Part shown: positions 41,412-50,545 of the stretch, in pieces
How the letters are laid out: each line of letters opens with the position of its first letter
How positions within the stretch are numbered: position 1 is the stretch's first letter
Assembly: GCF_034259425.1 (NCBI RefSeq)
Contig: NZ_JAXIVU010000004.1
Span: forward strand, 62,001 to 126,000
Direction of reading: 5' to 3'
Length of the DNA: 64,000 bases
Origin: Denitrificimonas halotolerans
GTDB lineage: Bacteria; Pseudomonadota; Gammaproteobacteria; Pseudomonadales; Pseudomonadaceae
The notes under the pieces: model-generated
Told to the model about the DNA's origin: nothing
The model's database searches: none
Seen by the model: only the letters and a program-made list of their open reading frames with translations
Program-made: the position numbers and the translations under genes

Positions 41412-44021
41412 TTAAACTTCTAGCACAGGAATTGACGCGTTTGCGGCAGCTTCTGTGTAATTAGCCATTTGGTCAAAGCTCAAGTAGCGATAAACGTCGG
41501 CAGCCATGCTGTCGATGTCTTTTGCGTACTCAAGGTACTCTTCAACTGTTGGTAACTTACCAATGATTGAGGCAACAGCCGCAAGCTCAGCAGATGCTAA
41601 GAACACGTCAGTGTTATCACCTAAACGGTTAGGGAAGTTACGCGTAGAAGTAGAGACTACAGTAGTACCTGTTTCAACACGAGCTTGGTTACCCATGCAC
41701 AATGAGCAGCCTGGCATTTCCATGCGAGCGCCAGCTTTTTCGTAGATATCGTAGTAACCTTCCTCAGTTAACTGGTACTGATCCATACGGGTTGGTGGAG
41801 CTAACCACAGACGAGTTGGCATCTTAGTATCAACTTTCTGTAATAATTTACCCGCTGCACGGAAGTGACCGATGTTAGTCATGCATGAGCCGATGAAAAC
41901 TTCATCAATCTTACGGCCTTGAACTTCAGAGAGAAGGCGTGCATCGTCTGGGTCGTTTGGCGCGCACAGGATTGGCTCGTTGATTTCAGCTAAGTCGATT
42001 TCAATGACAGCAGCGTACTCAGCATCAGCGTCAGCTTCTAGTAGCTCAGGATTTTCTAGCCATGCTTCCATCGCTTGTGCACGGCGCTCGATTGTACGAG
42101 CATCACCATAGCCTTCACTGATCATCCAACGCAGCATAGTGATGTTCGAGCGTAGGTACTCGGCAATCACATCTTCAGGCAGCTTGATGGTGCAACCAGC
42201 AGCAGAACGCTCTGCAGATGCGTCAGATAGCTCGAACGCCTGCTCAACGGTTAGATCGTTAAGGCCTTCAATTTCTAGAATACGGCCGGAGAAGATGTTT
42301 TTCTTACCTTTCTTCTCGACAGTTAACAGACCTTCTTTGATTGCATAGTAAGGGATCGCGTGAACAAGATCACGTAAAGTGATTCCTGGCTTCATTTTAC
42401 CCTTAAAGCGAACCAGTACTGACTCAGGCATATCCAGCGGCATAACACCAGTAGCTGCTGCGAAAGCAACCAAGCCTGAACCTGCAGGGAAAGAGATACC
42501 CAATGGGAATCGGGTATGAGAGTCACCACCAGTACCAACGGTATCAGGCAGTAACATGCGGTTCAACCAGCTATGGATGATACCATCGCCAGGACGCAGT
42601 GAGACACCGCCACGGTTCATGATGAAGTCAGGCAGAGTGTGGTGCGTGATTTCGTCAATTGGCTTAGGGTAGGCTGCAGTGTGGCAGAATGACTGCATGA
42701 CGAGGTCTGCTGAGAAACCTAAGCATGCTAAGTCTTTTAGCTCATCACGGGTCATAGGACCTGTAGTGTCCTGTGAGCCAACGGTGGTCATCTTCGGCTC
42801 ACAATAAGTGCCAGGGCGTACACCTTGACCCTCTTCTAAGCCACATGCGCGACCAACCATTTTCTGCGCAAGCGTAAAGCCTTTGTTACTACCTGCAGGT
42901 GGAACAGGCTTTTTGAATAAGTCTGATGGGCCCATGCCTAATTCTGCACGAGCTTTTTCAGTTAAGCCGCGACCAATGATCAATGGAATACGGCCGCCGG
43001 CACGAACTTCATCAAGCAGAACGTCAGTTTTTAATTCAAAAGTCGTAACCAGTTCATCAGAACCGTGGCGACGTACTTCACCTTTGTATGGGTAAACGTC
43101 AATAACATCGCCCATGTTTAAGTCGGTGCAATCGAACTCGATTGGTAGTGCGCCTGCATCTTCCATGGTGTTGTAGAAGATTGGAGCAATTTTAGTACCA
43201 AAGCAGAAACCACCAGCACGCTTGTTAGGGACGTTCGGGATGTCATCACCGAAGAACCATAATACAGAGTTGGTTGCTGACTTACGTGAAGAGCCTGTAC
43301 CAACAACGTCACCAACATAAGCAACAGGGTAGCCTTTTGCTTTCAGCTCTTCCATTTGCTTGATTGGACCAATTGAACCAGGAACGTCTGGGTTGATGCC
43401 ATCCCGCTCCATTTTTAACATGGCTAATGCATGCAAAGGAATGTCAGGACGTGACCATGCATCTGGAGCAGGGGACAGGTCGTCGGTGTTGGTTTCACCA
43501 GGTACTTTAAATACGCTTAAAGTGATTTTTTCTTCGAGTGCAGGACGGTTTTTAAACCACTCGCCTTCGGCCCAAGACTGCATTACAGCTTTAGCGTTAG
43601 CATTGCCTGCTTTAGCTTTCTCAGCAACATCGTGGAACGCATCAAACATCAGCAGGGTGTGCTTGAGTTCAGTAGCGGCCAACTCAGCTAACTCAGTGTT
43701 ATCTAATAGACCAACTAGAGTTTCGATGTTGTAGCCACCTTGCATGGTGCCTAGCAACTTAACGGCGTGTGCTTTGTCAATCAGTGGTGAAGTGGCTTCA
43801 CCTTTAGCAATTGCAGACAAGAAAGCAGCTTTAACATAAGCGGCTTCGTCAACACCCGCTGGTACGCGGTTCGTGATGAGGTCCAGTAGGAACTCTTCTT
43901 CGCCTGCAGGTGGGTTTTTCAGTAGCTCAACTAAACCAGAGGTTTGTTCGCTATCGAGAGGCTGAGGGACGATGCCCTGTTCAGCGCGTTCTGCTACGTG
44001 TTTGCGGTAGGCTTCAAGCAC
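41412..44021 (-). CDS. acnB: aconitate hydratase B
   Basis: The 869-residue bifunctional aconitate hydratase/2-methylisocitrate dehydratase of the TCA cycle. Length and sequence match AcnB: HEAT-like N-terminal domain, GDVVGTGSSRKSATNS (swivel domain), and the 4Fe-4S ligand segments DLVMQSFCHTAAYPK, FIGSCMTNIGHF and PGCSLCMGNQAR. The start is a GTG at 44021 (GTG CTT GAA GCC), with GAGG ten bases upstream. The gene has its own terminator and an unusually structured leader (see 44043-44240), which suggests post-transcriptional control. Confidence 0.98.
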   Translation of the reverse strand: MLEAYRKHVAERAEQGIVPQPLDSEQTSGLVELLKNPPAGEEEFLLDLITNRVPAGVDEAAYVKAAFLSAIAKGEATSPLIDKAHAVKLLGTMQGGYNIETLVGLLDNTELAELAATELKHTLLMFDAFHDVAEKAKAGNANAKAVMQSWAEGEWFKNRPALEEKITLSVFKVPGETNTDDLSPAPDAWSRPDIPLHALAMLKMERDGINPDVPGSIGPIKQMEELKAKGYPVAYVGDVVGTGSSRKSATNSVLWFFGDDIPNVPNKRAGGFCFGTKIAPIFYNTMEDAGALPIEFDCTDLNMGDVIDVYPYKGEVRRHGSDELVTTFELKTDVLLDEVRAGGRIPLIIGRGLTEKARAELGMGPSDLFKKPVPPAGSNKGFTLAQKMVGRACGLEEGQGVRPGTYCEPKMTTVGSQDTTGPMTRDELKDLACLGFSADLVMQSFCHTAAYPKPIDEITHHTLPDFIMNRGGVSLRPGDGIIHSWLNRMLLPDTVGTGGDSHTRFPLGISFPAGSGLVAFAAATGVMPLDMPESVLVRFKGKMKPGITLRDLVHAIPYYAIKEGLLTVEKKGKKNIFSGRILEIEGLNDLTVEQAFELSDASAERSAAGCTIKLPEDVIAEYLRSNITMLRWMISEGYGDARTIERRAQAMEAWLENPELLEADADAEYAAVIEIDLAEINEPILCAPNDPDDARLLSEVQGRKIDEVFIGSCMTNIGHFRAAGKLLQKVDTKMPTRLWLAPPTRMDQYQLTEEGYYDIYEKAGARMEMPGCSLCMGNQARVETGTTVVSTSTRNFPNRLGDNTDVFLASAELAAVASIIGKLPTVEEYLEYAKDIDSMAADVYRYLSFDQMANYTEAAANASIPVLEV

Positions 44022-44042
44022 AGTATTTTATCCTCATCATTG

Positions 44043-44062
44043 GCCCCTAAACAGGAAGGGGC
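44043..44062 (-). promoter_or_regulatory. hairpin next to acnB ribosome-binding site
   Basis: GCCCCT and AGGGGC pair around an eight-base loop, ending about 22 bases upstream of the acnB GTG and just before its GAGG. It could influence ribosome access. Confidence 0.55.
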
Positions 44063-44070
44063 GCTTATCT

Positions 44071-44177
44071 GGAAGCTGTTTTCAAAGTTCACATAAACAA
44101 AGCAATGTTTGATTTTCATTGCTATTTACGCTGCAGCGCCGAGGGCTGTAGCCCATTACGCTTTGAAAACAGCCTCC
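44071..44177 (-). promoter_or_regulatory. branched structured element in acnB leader
   Basis: A 17-base arm at 44071-44087 (GGAAGCTGTTTTCAAAG) is the complement, with one mismatch, of the arm at 44161-44177. Enclosed are two further hairpins: AGCAATG/CATTGCT (44101-44123) and GCTGCAGC/GCTGTAGC (44130-44152, one G-U pair). Together they form a three-way-junction-like fold within the predicted acnB 5' UTR. It matches no riboswitch I recognise. Alternatives are a miniature inverted-repeat element (no target duplication seen) or an independent small RNA. Confidence 0.6.
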
Positions 44178-44203
44178 ATAGTTGGACATGGTTGCCTAAA
44201 ATG

Positions 44204-44240
44204 GCGCGCTTATTCTATGCCACAAGCGCGCTAAAGTTAA
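44204..44240 (-). promoter_or_regulatory. acnB promoter with operator-like palindrome
   Basis: On the minus strand TTAACT (44240-44235) and TAGAAT (44217-44212) are 17 bases apart. A perfect 8-bp inverted repeat, GCGCGCTT (44204-44211) and AAGCGCGC (44224-44231), flanks the -10 box, so a repressor binding there would block RNA polymerase. The start site would fall near 44200-44205, giving a leader of about 180 bases. Confidence 0.5.
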
Positions 44241-44397
44241 GGGCAATAAGCATTTTAGCTAGAGTTTTACATGTTAGACCATGGGCTAGCATGAATTTTC
44301 AGCACTTTTATGACTAGACATGCTATGAATTCAGTACTGATCACTGCCATGCAAGTAGGATTTGCATGGCGGTGCAGTAAAGGTGGTTTCGATGATT

Positions 44398-45258
44398 TTA
44401 CTTTTCAAGCTGTTTTTCTAAATGTTGGACCACTGATTGTGGCTTAAGAATCAGTACGTCTGTTTCAACTGCATCCAATACTACTTCAGCGGTGTTACCG
44501 ATTAGTGCGCCTGAAATACCTGTGCGTGCAACTGTGCCAATGACAGTGACGACCGCATCAAGTTGCTTTGCCATTTCCGGAATCAATATATCTGCTGGGC
44601 CTTCTTTGATGTGCATTTGCTCATCTTCTAGCTCAAATTCCTTAACAAAATTGACACATTGCTCACGGTAGCGCGCTTCAATAGTTTCACGCAATTGGAA
44701 GGTTGGGTCAGAGGCTGAAAGCATTGGAGAAGGGTGGGCGCTAAAAATATGCATCGTTGCTTTGGCAATGCTGGCTACTTCATAGGCGCTACTGATTAGG
44801 TTGGCGTGGAGTGCCTTATGCTCTGAGCTACTGTTGCCGACATCGACAGCTACTAAGACAGTCCCTTCAGTCCAAGGGCGTTTGGTTTTGGCGATCAGTA
44901 CTGGGGATGGGCAGTAGCGTAATAACTTCCAGTCATCGGGTGTCAATAAAGCTCGCTTGAAAGGGTTTTCGGGAAAGTGCTGTTTGATTACTAAGCCGCA
45001 GCCTTCAGCCTGTTGCACTTTAATAATGGTTTCGTAGAAAGACTCATGCCAAGCTTGCTGACTCGTGACTTCGTAGCCATCCTCTGTTAATTCTTGACTA
45101 ACTCGCTCTAAGTATTGGCCATGCTCGCCACGCTTATCACATACTAAAAGGTGTAAGCGTGACTGTGTAACTCCAGCAATTAACTTGGCACGTTTAAGAG
45201 CGAGCTCTTCTGACTGGCTGGGGTTCATAACGACCAAAATGCTACCAATAGCTTGCAT
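44398..45258 (-). CDS. universal stress protein, tandem UspA domains
   Basis: A 286-residue protein with two UspA-like domains in tandem, like UspE. The first starts ILVVMNPSQSEELALKRAK; the second starts VLVAVDVGNSS and ends with the ATP-binding-type VIGTVARTGISGALIGNTAEVVLD. It is soluble and cytoplasmic. A perfect FNR/Anr box lies 72-85 bases upstream, which fits the anaerobic induction known for several Pseudomonas Usp proteins. Confidence 0.92.
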   Translation of the reverse strand: MQAIGSILVVMNPSQSEELALKRAKLIAGVTQSRLHLLVCDKRGEHGQYLERVSQELTEDGYEVTSQQAWHESFYETIIKVQQAEGCGLVIKQHFPENPFKRALLTPDDWKLLRYCPSPVLIAKTKRPWTEGTVLVAVDVGNSSSEHKALHANLISSAYEVASIAKATMHIFSAHPSPMLSASDPTFQLRETIEARYREQCVNFVKEFELEDEQMHIKEGPADILIPEMAKQLDAVVTVIGTVARTGISGALIGNTAEVVLDAVETDVLILKPQSVVQHLEKQLEK

Positions 45259-45329
45259 GTGTCTCTCCCTGTTGTTTCGAGTATAGAGATTTTAAGTCAC
45301 AAGGATGCCAGTGTGCTTACTATAGAGTG

Positions 45330-45343
45330 TTGATACTTATCAA
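45330..45343. promoter_or_regulatory. FNR/Anr binding box
   Basis: TTGAT-ACTT-ATCAA is a perfect match to the FNR/Anr consensus. It lies midway between the divergent usp (start 45258) and miaE (start 45416) genes, about 78 bases from each, so it could serve either. A TATAAT at about 45375-45380 lies on the miaE side. Confidence 0.75.
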
Positions 45344-45415
45344 TTCTAAGGCTAGCTGTTCTGCAGTTGCTCCGTATAATGGCCGCACATTTATGACTGT
45401 CTCTAGTGTGTATCT

Positions 45416-46057
45416 ATGTTAATACCTGAAGTTGAAGCTTTTTTACAGTGTCAGACACCACAAAGTTGGATTGATTGTGCACTTGGGCATCCTGAAGAGC
45501 TCTTGCTTGATCATGCGAACTGTGAAAAGAAAGCCGCAGGCACGGCATTAAGTCTCATGTTTCGATATGCTGAGCGTGAAGACATGCAGCAGTACTTGTC
45601 TCGTTTGGCGCGAGAAGAGCTGCGTCATTTTGAGCAAGTGACGGCATTAATGAAAAAGCGAGGTATGCGCTACCGTCAGCTCAGTCCATCCAATTATGCA
45701 AAGCGCTTACAGAAACATATTGCTGCGCAAGAGCCAGATAAATTGATTGATACTTTAATCGTATTGGCATTTATTGAGGCGCGATCTTGTGAGCGCTTTT
45801 ATCGTATCGCACCTTTTCTTGATGAGGAGCTTAGCCGTTTTTATACTTCATTATTGAAAGCAGAATCGCGTCATTTTGAAGGCTACTTAGATATGGCTAA
45901 GCGCTATGCGAAAAAGCCCATTGATGAACGAGTGGCTTTTTTTGCGCAAATAGAGAAAGAAGCAATTCTAACAGAAGATGCTGAGTTTCGATTCCATAGT
46001 GGCATCCCGCAGCCGCGAAAAGGCTCTAAGCGTCAGGTTCAGACAATACGGACTTGA
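45416..46057 (+). CDS. miaE: tRNA-(ms2io6A) hydroxylase MiaE
   Basis: A 213-residue diiron mono-oxygenase that hydroxylates the isopentenyl group of ms2i6A37 in tRNA. Two helix pairs carry the iron ligands: REELRHFEQV (ExxH) and FIEARSCERF followed by AESRHFEGY (ExxH). It is oxygen-dependent, and its promoter region contains an FNR/Anr box. The 3' end overlaps the convergent lpxH gene by 32 bases. Confidence 0.93.
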   Translation: MLIPEVEAFLQCQTPQSWIDCALGHPEELLLDHANCEKKAAGTALSLMFRYAEREDMQQYLSRLAREELRHFEQVTALMKKRGMRYRQLSPSNYAKRLQKHIAAQEPDKLIDTLIVLAFIEARSCERFYRIAPFLDEELSRFYTSLLKAESRHFEGYLDMAKRYAKKPIDERVAFFAQIEKEAILTEDAEFRFHSGIPQPRKGSKRQVQTIRT

Positions 46058-46778
46058 ATTTACTCTTAGGGAAAGACAGCGTTTTTAACGCAAAATCTGC
46101 TTGAGTGACTTGGAGAAACCAGCCTTGATTTTCCCAGTCACCGAGGACAATACGCCGTTTATTGTCAGTGAGATTGTGTACAGCAGGGCGGTGAGTATGA
46201 CCGTGGATTAAAGTGCGCACTTGATGTTGTTGCATCACTTGCTCAACGGCTTCGGGGTTCACATCAGTAATATTCATGGCTTTCATGCGTGTACTGGTTT
46301 TGCTTTTTTGTCTTAAGTCACCAGCTAAGCGTTGTCGAGTGCGTAAAGGCAGGTGGCGTAAAACAAATAAAACTAACGGGTTACGCAGCACTTTGCGCAA
46401 ACGAATATAACTGTGATCACTGGTGCATAGGCTGTCACCATGCATTAGAAGGACTTGCTCGCCTGCTAGGCTCACCAAACTTGGATCTTGAAGTAATTTG
46501 CATTGAGCCAGTTGACAGAATTTTTTGCCAATTAAAAAATCACGGTTACCATGCATCAGATAAATTTGGGTACCTTGTGTTGCAACTTGATGCAGTGCAG
46601 CAGCAATTGAGTGTTGAAATGGGGTCATGGCATCATCGCCAATCCATACTTCAAAAAAATCACCTAAAATATATAAAGCTTGTGCTTGCTGGGCATATTG
46701 TTCAAGAAACGCGAGGAACGCGCCGGTAATATCCGGGCGCTCCTCGTGCAGATGCAGATCAGAAATCAGTAGAATCAC
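46026..46778 (-). CDS. lpxH: UDP-2,3-diacylglucosamine diphosphatase LpxH
   Basis: A 250-residue peripheral membrane metallophosphoesterase that makes lipid X in lipid A synthesis. The metal-site motifs are SDLHLHE, GDFFEVWIGDD, HGNRDF, MHGDSL and HGHTHRP, in the family order. It overlaps the ppiB stop by four bases and is convergent with miaE. Confidence 0.96.
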   Translation of the reverse strand: MILLISDLHLHEERPDITGAFLAFLEQYAQQAQALYILGDFFEVWIGDDAMTPFQHSIAAALHQVATQGTQIYLMHGNRDFLIGKKFCQLAQCKLLQDPSLVSLAGEQVLLMHGDSLCTSDHSYIRLRKVLRNPLVLFVLRHLPLRTRQRLAGDLRQKSKTSTRMKAMNITDVNPEAVEQVMQQHQVRTLIHGHTHRPAVHNLTDNKRRIVLGDWENQGWFLQVTQADFALKTLSFPKSKFKSVLSEPDA

Positions 46779-47269
46779 TCGATGATCTCGGCTTTTTCAA
46801 TGATGACAGCGTCTTGAGGGACATCTTGATGGCCGTTTTTGCTGGTTGTAGTGACAGCTTTGATAGCATCCACAACCTCCATACCCTCAATAACTTCAGC
46901 GAATACAGCGTAACCCCAGCCTTGAATAGTCGGCGCGGTATGGTCTAGGAAATCGTTGTCTTGCACATTAATAAAAAACTGTGCTGAGGCAGAGTGAGGC
47001 TCCATAGTCCGAGCCATAGCTACAGTGCCTCTTTTGTTGGATAAACCGTTATTGGCTTCGTTTTTGATTTCTGTACGGGTGCTTTTTTGATTCATATCGG
47101 TGTCAAAGCCGCCCCCTTGGATCATGAAATTGCTGATCACACGGTGAAAGATAGTGTTGTCATAGTGTCCATCTTTCACATACTGAACAAAGTTGGCAAC
47201 AGTCTCGGGCGCTTTATCCGCAAACATCTTTAGAGTAATAACACCGTAGTTTGTATGTAATTTAATCAT
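46775..47269 (-). CDS. ppiB: cyclophilin peptidyl-prolyl isomerase B
   Basis: A 164-residue cytoplasmic cyclophilin without a signal peptide. FHRVISNFMIQGGGF, ARTMEPHSASAQFFINV and GWGYAVFAEVIEGM are the active-site segments; the catalytic Arg is in FHRV. It is divergent from glnS with 124 bases between, the usual Pseudomonas order ppiB/glnS/cysS. Confidence 0.97.
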   Translation of the reverse strand: MIKLHTNYGVITLKMFADKAPETVANFVQYVKDGHYDNTIFHRVISNFMIQGGGFDTDMNQKSTRTEIKNEANNGLSNKRGTVAMARTMEPHSASAQFFINVQDNDFLDHTAPTIQGWGYAVFAEVIEGMEVVDAIKAVTTTSKNGHQDVPQDAVIIEKAEIIE

Positions 47270-47393
47270 TAAATCGATCCATAGAAGCTAAAAAGTCATA
47301 GACCTGTCAGAGAGGTGGCAGGTTCGGGTATGATAAGCACTTTATTTGAGCCAGCCTACCCATATTAGCCAGTAATTGAGTATTTAAGAGCCC

Positions 47394-49079
47394 ATGAGCA
47401 TGTCTGAATCTAACGTAAATGTCGCTGCGAACTTTCTTCGTCCTATTGTTGAAGCTGATTTGCAGTCAGGCAAGCACAGCAGTATTGTTACGCGTTTCCC
47501 TCCTGAACCCAATGGTTATTTGCACATTGGTCATGCTAAATCCATTTGTCTTAATTTTGGTTTAGCTAAAGAATATAATGGTGTATGTCATTTGCGCTTT
47601 GATGACACCAACCCTGCTAAAGAAGAACAGGAATACATCGATGCCATTAAACATGATGTCAATTGGTTAGGTTTCCAATGGGACGGCCCTGTACGTTACG
47701 CTTCGGATTATTTTGAGCAGTTATATGAGTGGGCCGTTTACTTGATTGAACAGGGTAAAGCCTATGTTTGTGATTTATCGCCAGAACAAGCGCGTGAGTA
47801 CCGTGGTAGCTTGACTGAACCTGGTCAAAATAGCCCTTTCCGTGAGCGTAGTGTCAGTGAAAACTTGGACTTATTTACCCGTATGCGTGCTGGTGAGTTC
47901 CCTGATGGAACTCGTGCTTTAAGAGCTAAGATTGACATGGCATCACCGAACATGAATCTACGTGATCCTATTTTGTATCGTATCCGTCATGCCCATCATC
48001 ATCAGACTGGTGATAAGTGGTGCATCTACCCGAGCTATGACTTTACGCATGGTCAATCTGATGCAATTGAAAAAATCACTCACTCGATCTGCACCTTAGA
48101 GTTTGAAGATCACCGACCTTTGTACGAGTGGTTCTTAGAACAATTACCAGTACCTGCTCAGCCGCGACAGTATGAGTTCGCCCGCTTGAACTTAAATTAC
48201 ACAGTGACTAGTAAGCGTAAACTCAAGCAGTTGGTAGATGAAAATCACGTTAGTGGCTGGGATGATCCACGTATGTCCACGATCAGTGGCTTCCGTCGTC
48301 GCGGCTTTACTCCCGCATCTATCCGTAATTTCTGCGATATGATAGGTGTGAATCGTGCGGGTGGTATTGTGGATCTGAGCATGTTGGAGTTTTGCATTCG
48401 TGAAGACTTAGATCAGAATGCAAGTCGTGCTATGTGTGTGCTTAAACCTTTGAAGGTTGTGATCACCAACTACCCAGAAGAGCAAGAACAAACATTGCAA
48501 TTACCACGTCACCCGAAACGTGATATGGGCTTTCGTTCTTTGCCGTTTTCGCGTGAAATTTATATTGATGCTAGTGATTACGAAGAAAACCCACCAAAAG
48601 GTTACCGTCGCCTTATGCCTGGAACTGAAGTGCGTTTGCGTGGCAGCTATGTAATTCGTGCAGATGAAGCAATTCGTGATGAACAGGGCAACATTATTGA
48701 GCTGCACTGCTCGTACGATCCAGACACTTTAGGTAAGAATCCTGAAGGTCGTAAGGTTAAAGGTGTTATTCACTGGGTGCCAGTGGCACAAAGTGTTGAG
48801 TGTGAAGTACGCCTGTATGATCGTTTGTTTAAAACGGCTAATCCAGATAAAGACGAAGACGGTGAAAACAGTGAGTCTTTCCTTGATAACATCAACCCTG
48901 AGTCTTTAGTGGTGTTAAAAGGTTGTCGTGCTGAGCCTTCATTGTTGCAAGCAAGGGTGGGTGATAGCTTTCAGTTTGAGCGTGAAGGTTATTTCTGCTT
49001 AGACAGTGTGGACAGTAAGCCTGATGCATTGGTGTTTAACCGTACAGTAACCCTGCGTGATTCTTGGGGGAAAGCATGA
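47394..49079 (+). CDS. glnS: glutaminyl-tRNA synthetase
   Basis: A 561-residue class I synthetase that charges tRNA-Gln. The HIGH motif appears as HIGHAKS, and the KMSKS equivalent as TSKRKL. The anticodon-binding beta-barrel domains fill the C terminus. The start MSMSESNVN follows a weak ribosome-binding site; a second ATG lies two codons in. Its stop overlaps the cysS start (ATGA). Confidence 0.97.
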   Translation: MSMSESNVNVAANFLRPIVEADLQSGKHSSIVTRFPPEPNGYLHIGHAKSICLNFGLAKEYNGVCHLRFDDTNPAKEEQEYIDAIKHDVNWLGFQWDGPVRYASDYFEQLYEWAVYLIEQGKAYVCDLSPEQAREYRGSLTEPGQNSPFRERSVSENLDLFTRMRAGEFPDGTRALRAKIDMASPNMNLRDPILYRIRHAHHHQTGDKWCIYPSYDFTHGQSDAIEKITHSICTLEFEDHRPLYEWFLEQLPVPAQPRQYEFARLNLNYTVTSKRKLKQLVDENHVSGWDDPRMSTISGFRRRGFTPASIRNFCDMIGVNRAGGIVDLSMLEFCIREDLDQNASRAMCVLKPLKVVITNYPEEQEQTLQLPRHPKRDMGFRSLPFSREIYIDASDYEENPPKGYRRLMPGTEVRLRGSYVIRADEAIRDEQGNIIELHCSYDPDTLGKNPEGRKVKGVIHWVPVAQSVECEVRLYDRLFKTANPDKDEDGENSESFLDNINPESLVVLKGCRAEPSLLQARVGDSFQFEREGYFCLDSVDSKPDALVFNRTVTLRDSWGKA

Positions 49080-50464
49080 GTTTAACGATTTATAACACTT
49101 TGACTAAACAGAAAGAGCCACTGAAGCCTTTAGTAGGTAATCATGTACGCATGTATGTGTGCGGCATGACTGTCTACGATTTTTGTCATATTGGGCATGC
49201 CCGTGTGATGGTGGCGTTTGATGTAGTGGTTCGTTGGTTACGCCATAGTGGTTATGAGGTTACTTATGTGCGTAATATCACCGATATTGACGACAAAATC
49301 ATCCGTCGTGCAGAAGAAAATGATGAACCGTTTGAAGTGTTAGTCGGACGAATGATTGCCGCAATGCATGAGGACGAAAGTCGTTTAAACGTGTTGCGTC
49401 CAGACCAAGAGCCACGTGCGACCGAGCACATCGATGGCATGTTTAAGATGATTCAGACCTTAATAGATAAAGGTTATGCTTACGCTGCTGAAAATGGTGA
49501 TGTGTACTATCGTGTTGCTAAGTTTGCTGAGTACGGCAAATTATCGCGTCGTAAAATCAGTGATTTAAAGATTGGTGCACGTATTGAAGTAGATGAAGCT
49601 AAAGAAGACCCTTTAGATTTCGTACTTTGGAAAGCTGCAAAGCCAGGTGAGCCTAGTTGGGAATCGCCATGGGGTAAGGGTCGCCCAGGTTGGCACATTG
49701 AGTGCTCAGTAATGTCCACTTGTTGCTTAGGTGATAGCTTTGATATTCATGGTGGTGGCCCAGATTTGATTTTTCCTCATCATGAAAATGAAATTGCACA
49801 AAGTGAAGCTGCAACTGGGCAGAAGTATGCTACGACTTGGATGCATGCCGGTGCAGTACGTGTAGATGGCGAAAAGATGTCCAAATCTTTAGGGAACTTC
49901 TTTACTATTCGCGATGTGTTAGAAAAATATCACCCAGAGGTGGTGCGTTATTTATTGGTATCAAGTCATTACCGTAGTCCGATTAACTACTCGGAAGATA
50001 ACTTGCGCGAAGCCCGTTCGGCTCTTGAGCGTTTCTACTTAACCTTAAAGGGTGTTGAAACAGCTGTTGCAGCAGGCGGCGATGCTTATGTAGAGCGCTT
50101 TAACAAGGCTATGAACGATGATTTTAACGCGCCAGAAGCCTGCTCAGTGCTATTTGAAATGGCTCGTGAAGTGAATCGTCTTAAGGTAAGTAATTCTGTA
50201 GCAGCAGCAGCTTTAGCTGCACGTATGAAAGAGTTGGGCGGCGTATTAGGCATTTTGCAATTAGAAGCTGATGCGTTTTTACAGGCGGGTTCAGAAGGGC
50301 GGATTGATACTGAACAAGTAGAAGCTTTAATTGCAGAACGGATCACCGCTCGAAAAAATAAAGATTGGGCTGAATCAGACCGTATTCGTGACGAATTAAC
50401 TGCTATGGGCATCGTATTAGAAGACGGTCAAGGCAAAACCGGTTGGCGCTTTGCGGATCAATAA
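49076..50464 (+). CDS. cysS: cysteinyl-tRNA synthetase
   Basis: A 462-residue class I synthetase. HIGHARV is the HIGH motif, KMSKSLGNF the KMSKS loop, and the zinc ligands include CGMTVYD and CSVMSTCCLG followed by HHENE. The start ATG 49076 overlaps the glnS stop (ATGA). It is followed by a strong terminator. Confidence 0.97.
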   Translation: MSLTIYNTLTKQKEPLKPLVGNHVRMYVCGMTVYDFCHIGHARVMVAFDVVVRWLRHSGYEVTYVRNITDIDDKIIRRAEENDEPFEVLVGRMIAAMHEDESRLNVLRPDQEPRATEHIDGMFKMIQTLIDKGYAYAAENGDVYYRVAKFAEYGKLSRRKISDLKIGARIEVDEAKEDPLDFVLWKAAKPGEPSWESPWGKGRPGWHIECSVMSTCCLGDSFDIHGGGPDLIFPHHENEIAQSEAATGQKYATTWMHAGAVRVDGEKMSKSLGNFFTIRDVLEKYHPEVVRYLLVSSHYRSPINYSEDNLREARSALERFYLTLKGVETAVAAGGDAYVERFNKAMNDDFNAPEACSVLFEMAREVNRLKVSNSVAAAALAARMKELGGVLGILQLEADAFLQAGSEGRIDTEQVEALIAERITARKNKDWAESDRIRDELTAMGIVLEDGQGKTGWRFADQ

Positions 50465-50496
50465 TGATCCAATAAGCATCTTAACGTTACTCAAGA

Positions 50497-50533
50497 AAAC
50501 AGCACTTATTATATTAAGAGTGCTGTTTGTTTT
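50497..50533 (+). terminator. terminator after cysS
   Basis: AAACAGCACT pairs with AGTGCTGTTT, followed by GTTTT, 32 bases past the cysS stop. Confidence 0.85.
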
Positions 50534-50545
50534 AGACTGGAGAAC

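Noticed and set aside
43360..43734. Long open frame antisense to acnB (124 codons)
   Set aside because: It lies wholly inside a strongly conserved gene on the other strand and has no start signal or family resemblance, so it is a shadow frame.
44071..44177. Insertion-sequence-derived MITE for the acnB leader element
   Set aside because: Not fully excluded, but no target-site duplication flanks the arms and no second copy is visible in the window; kept as the main alternative in the finding.
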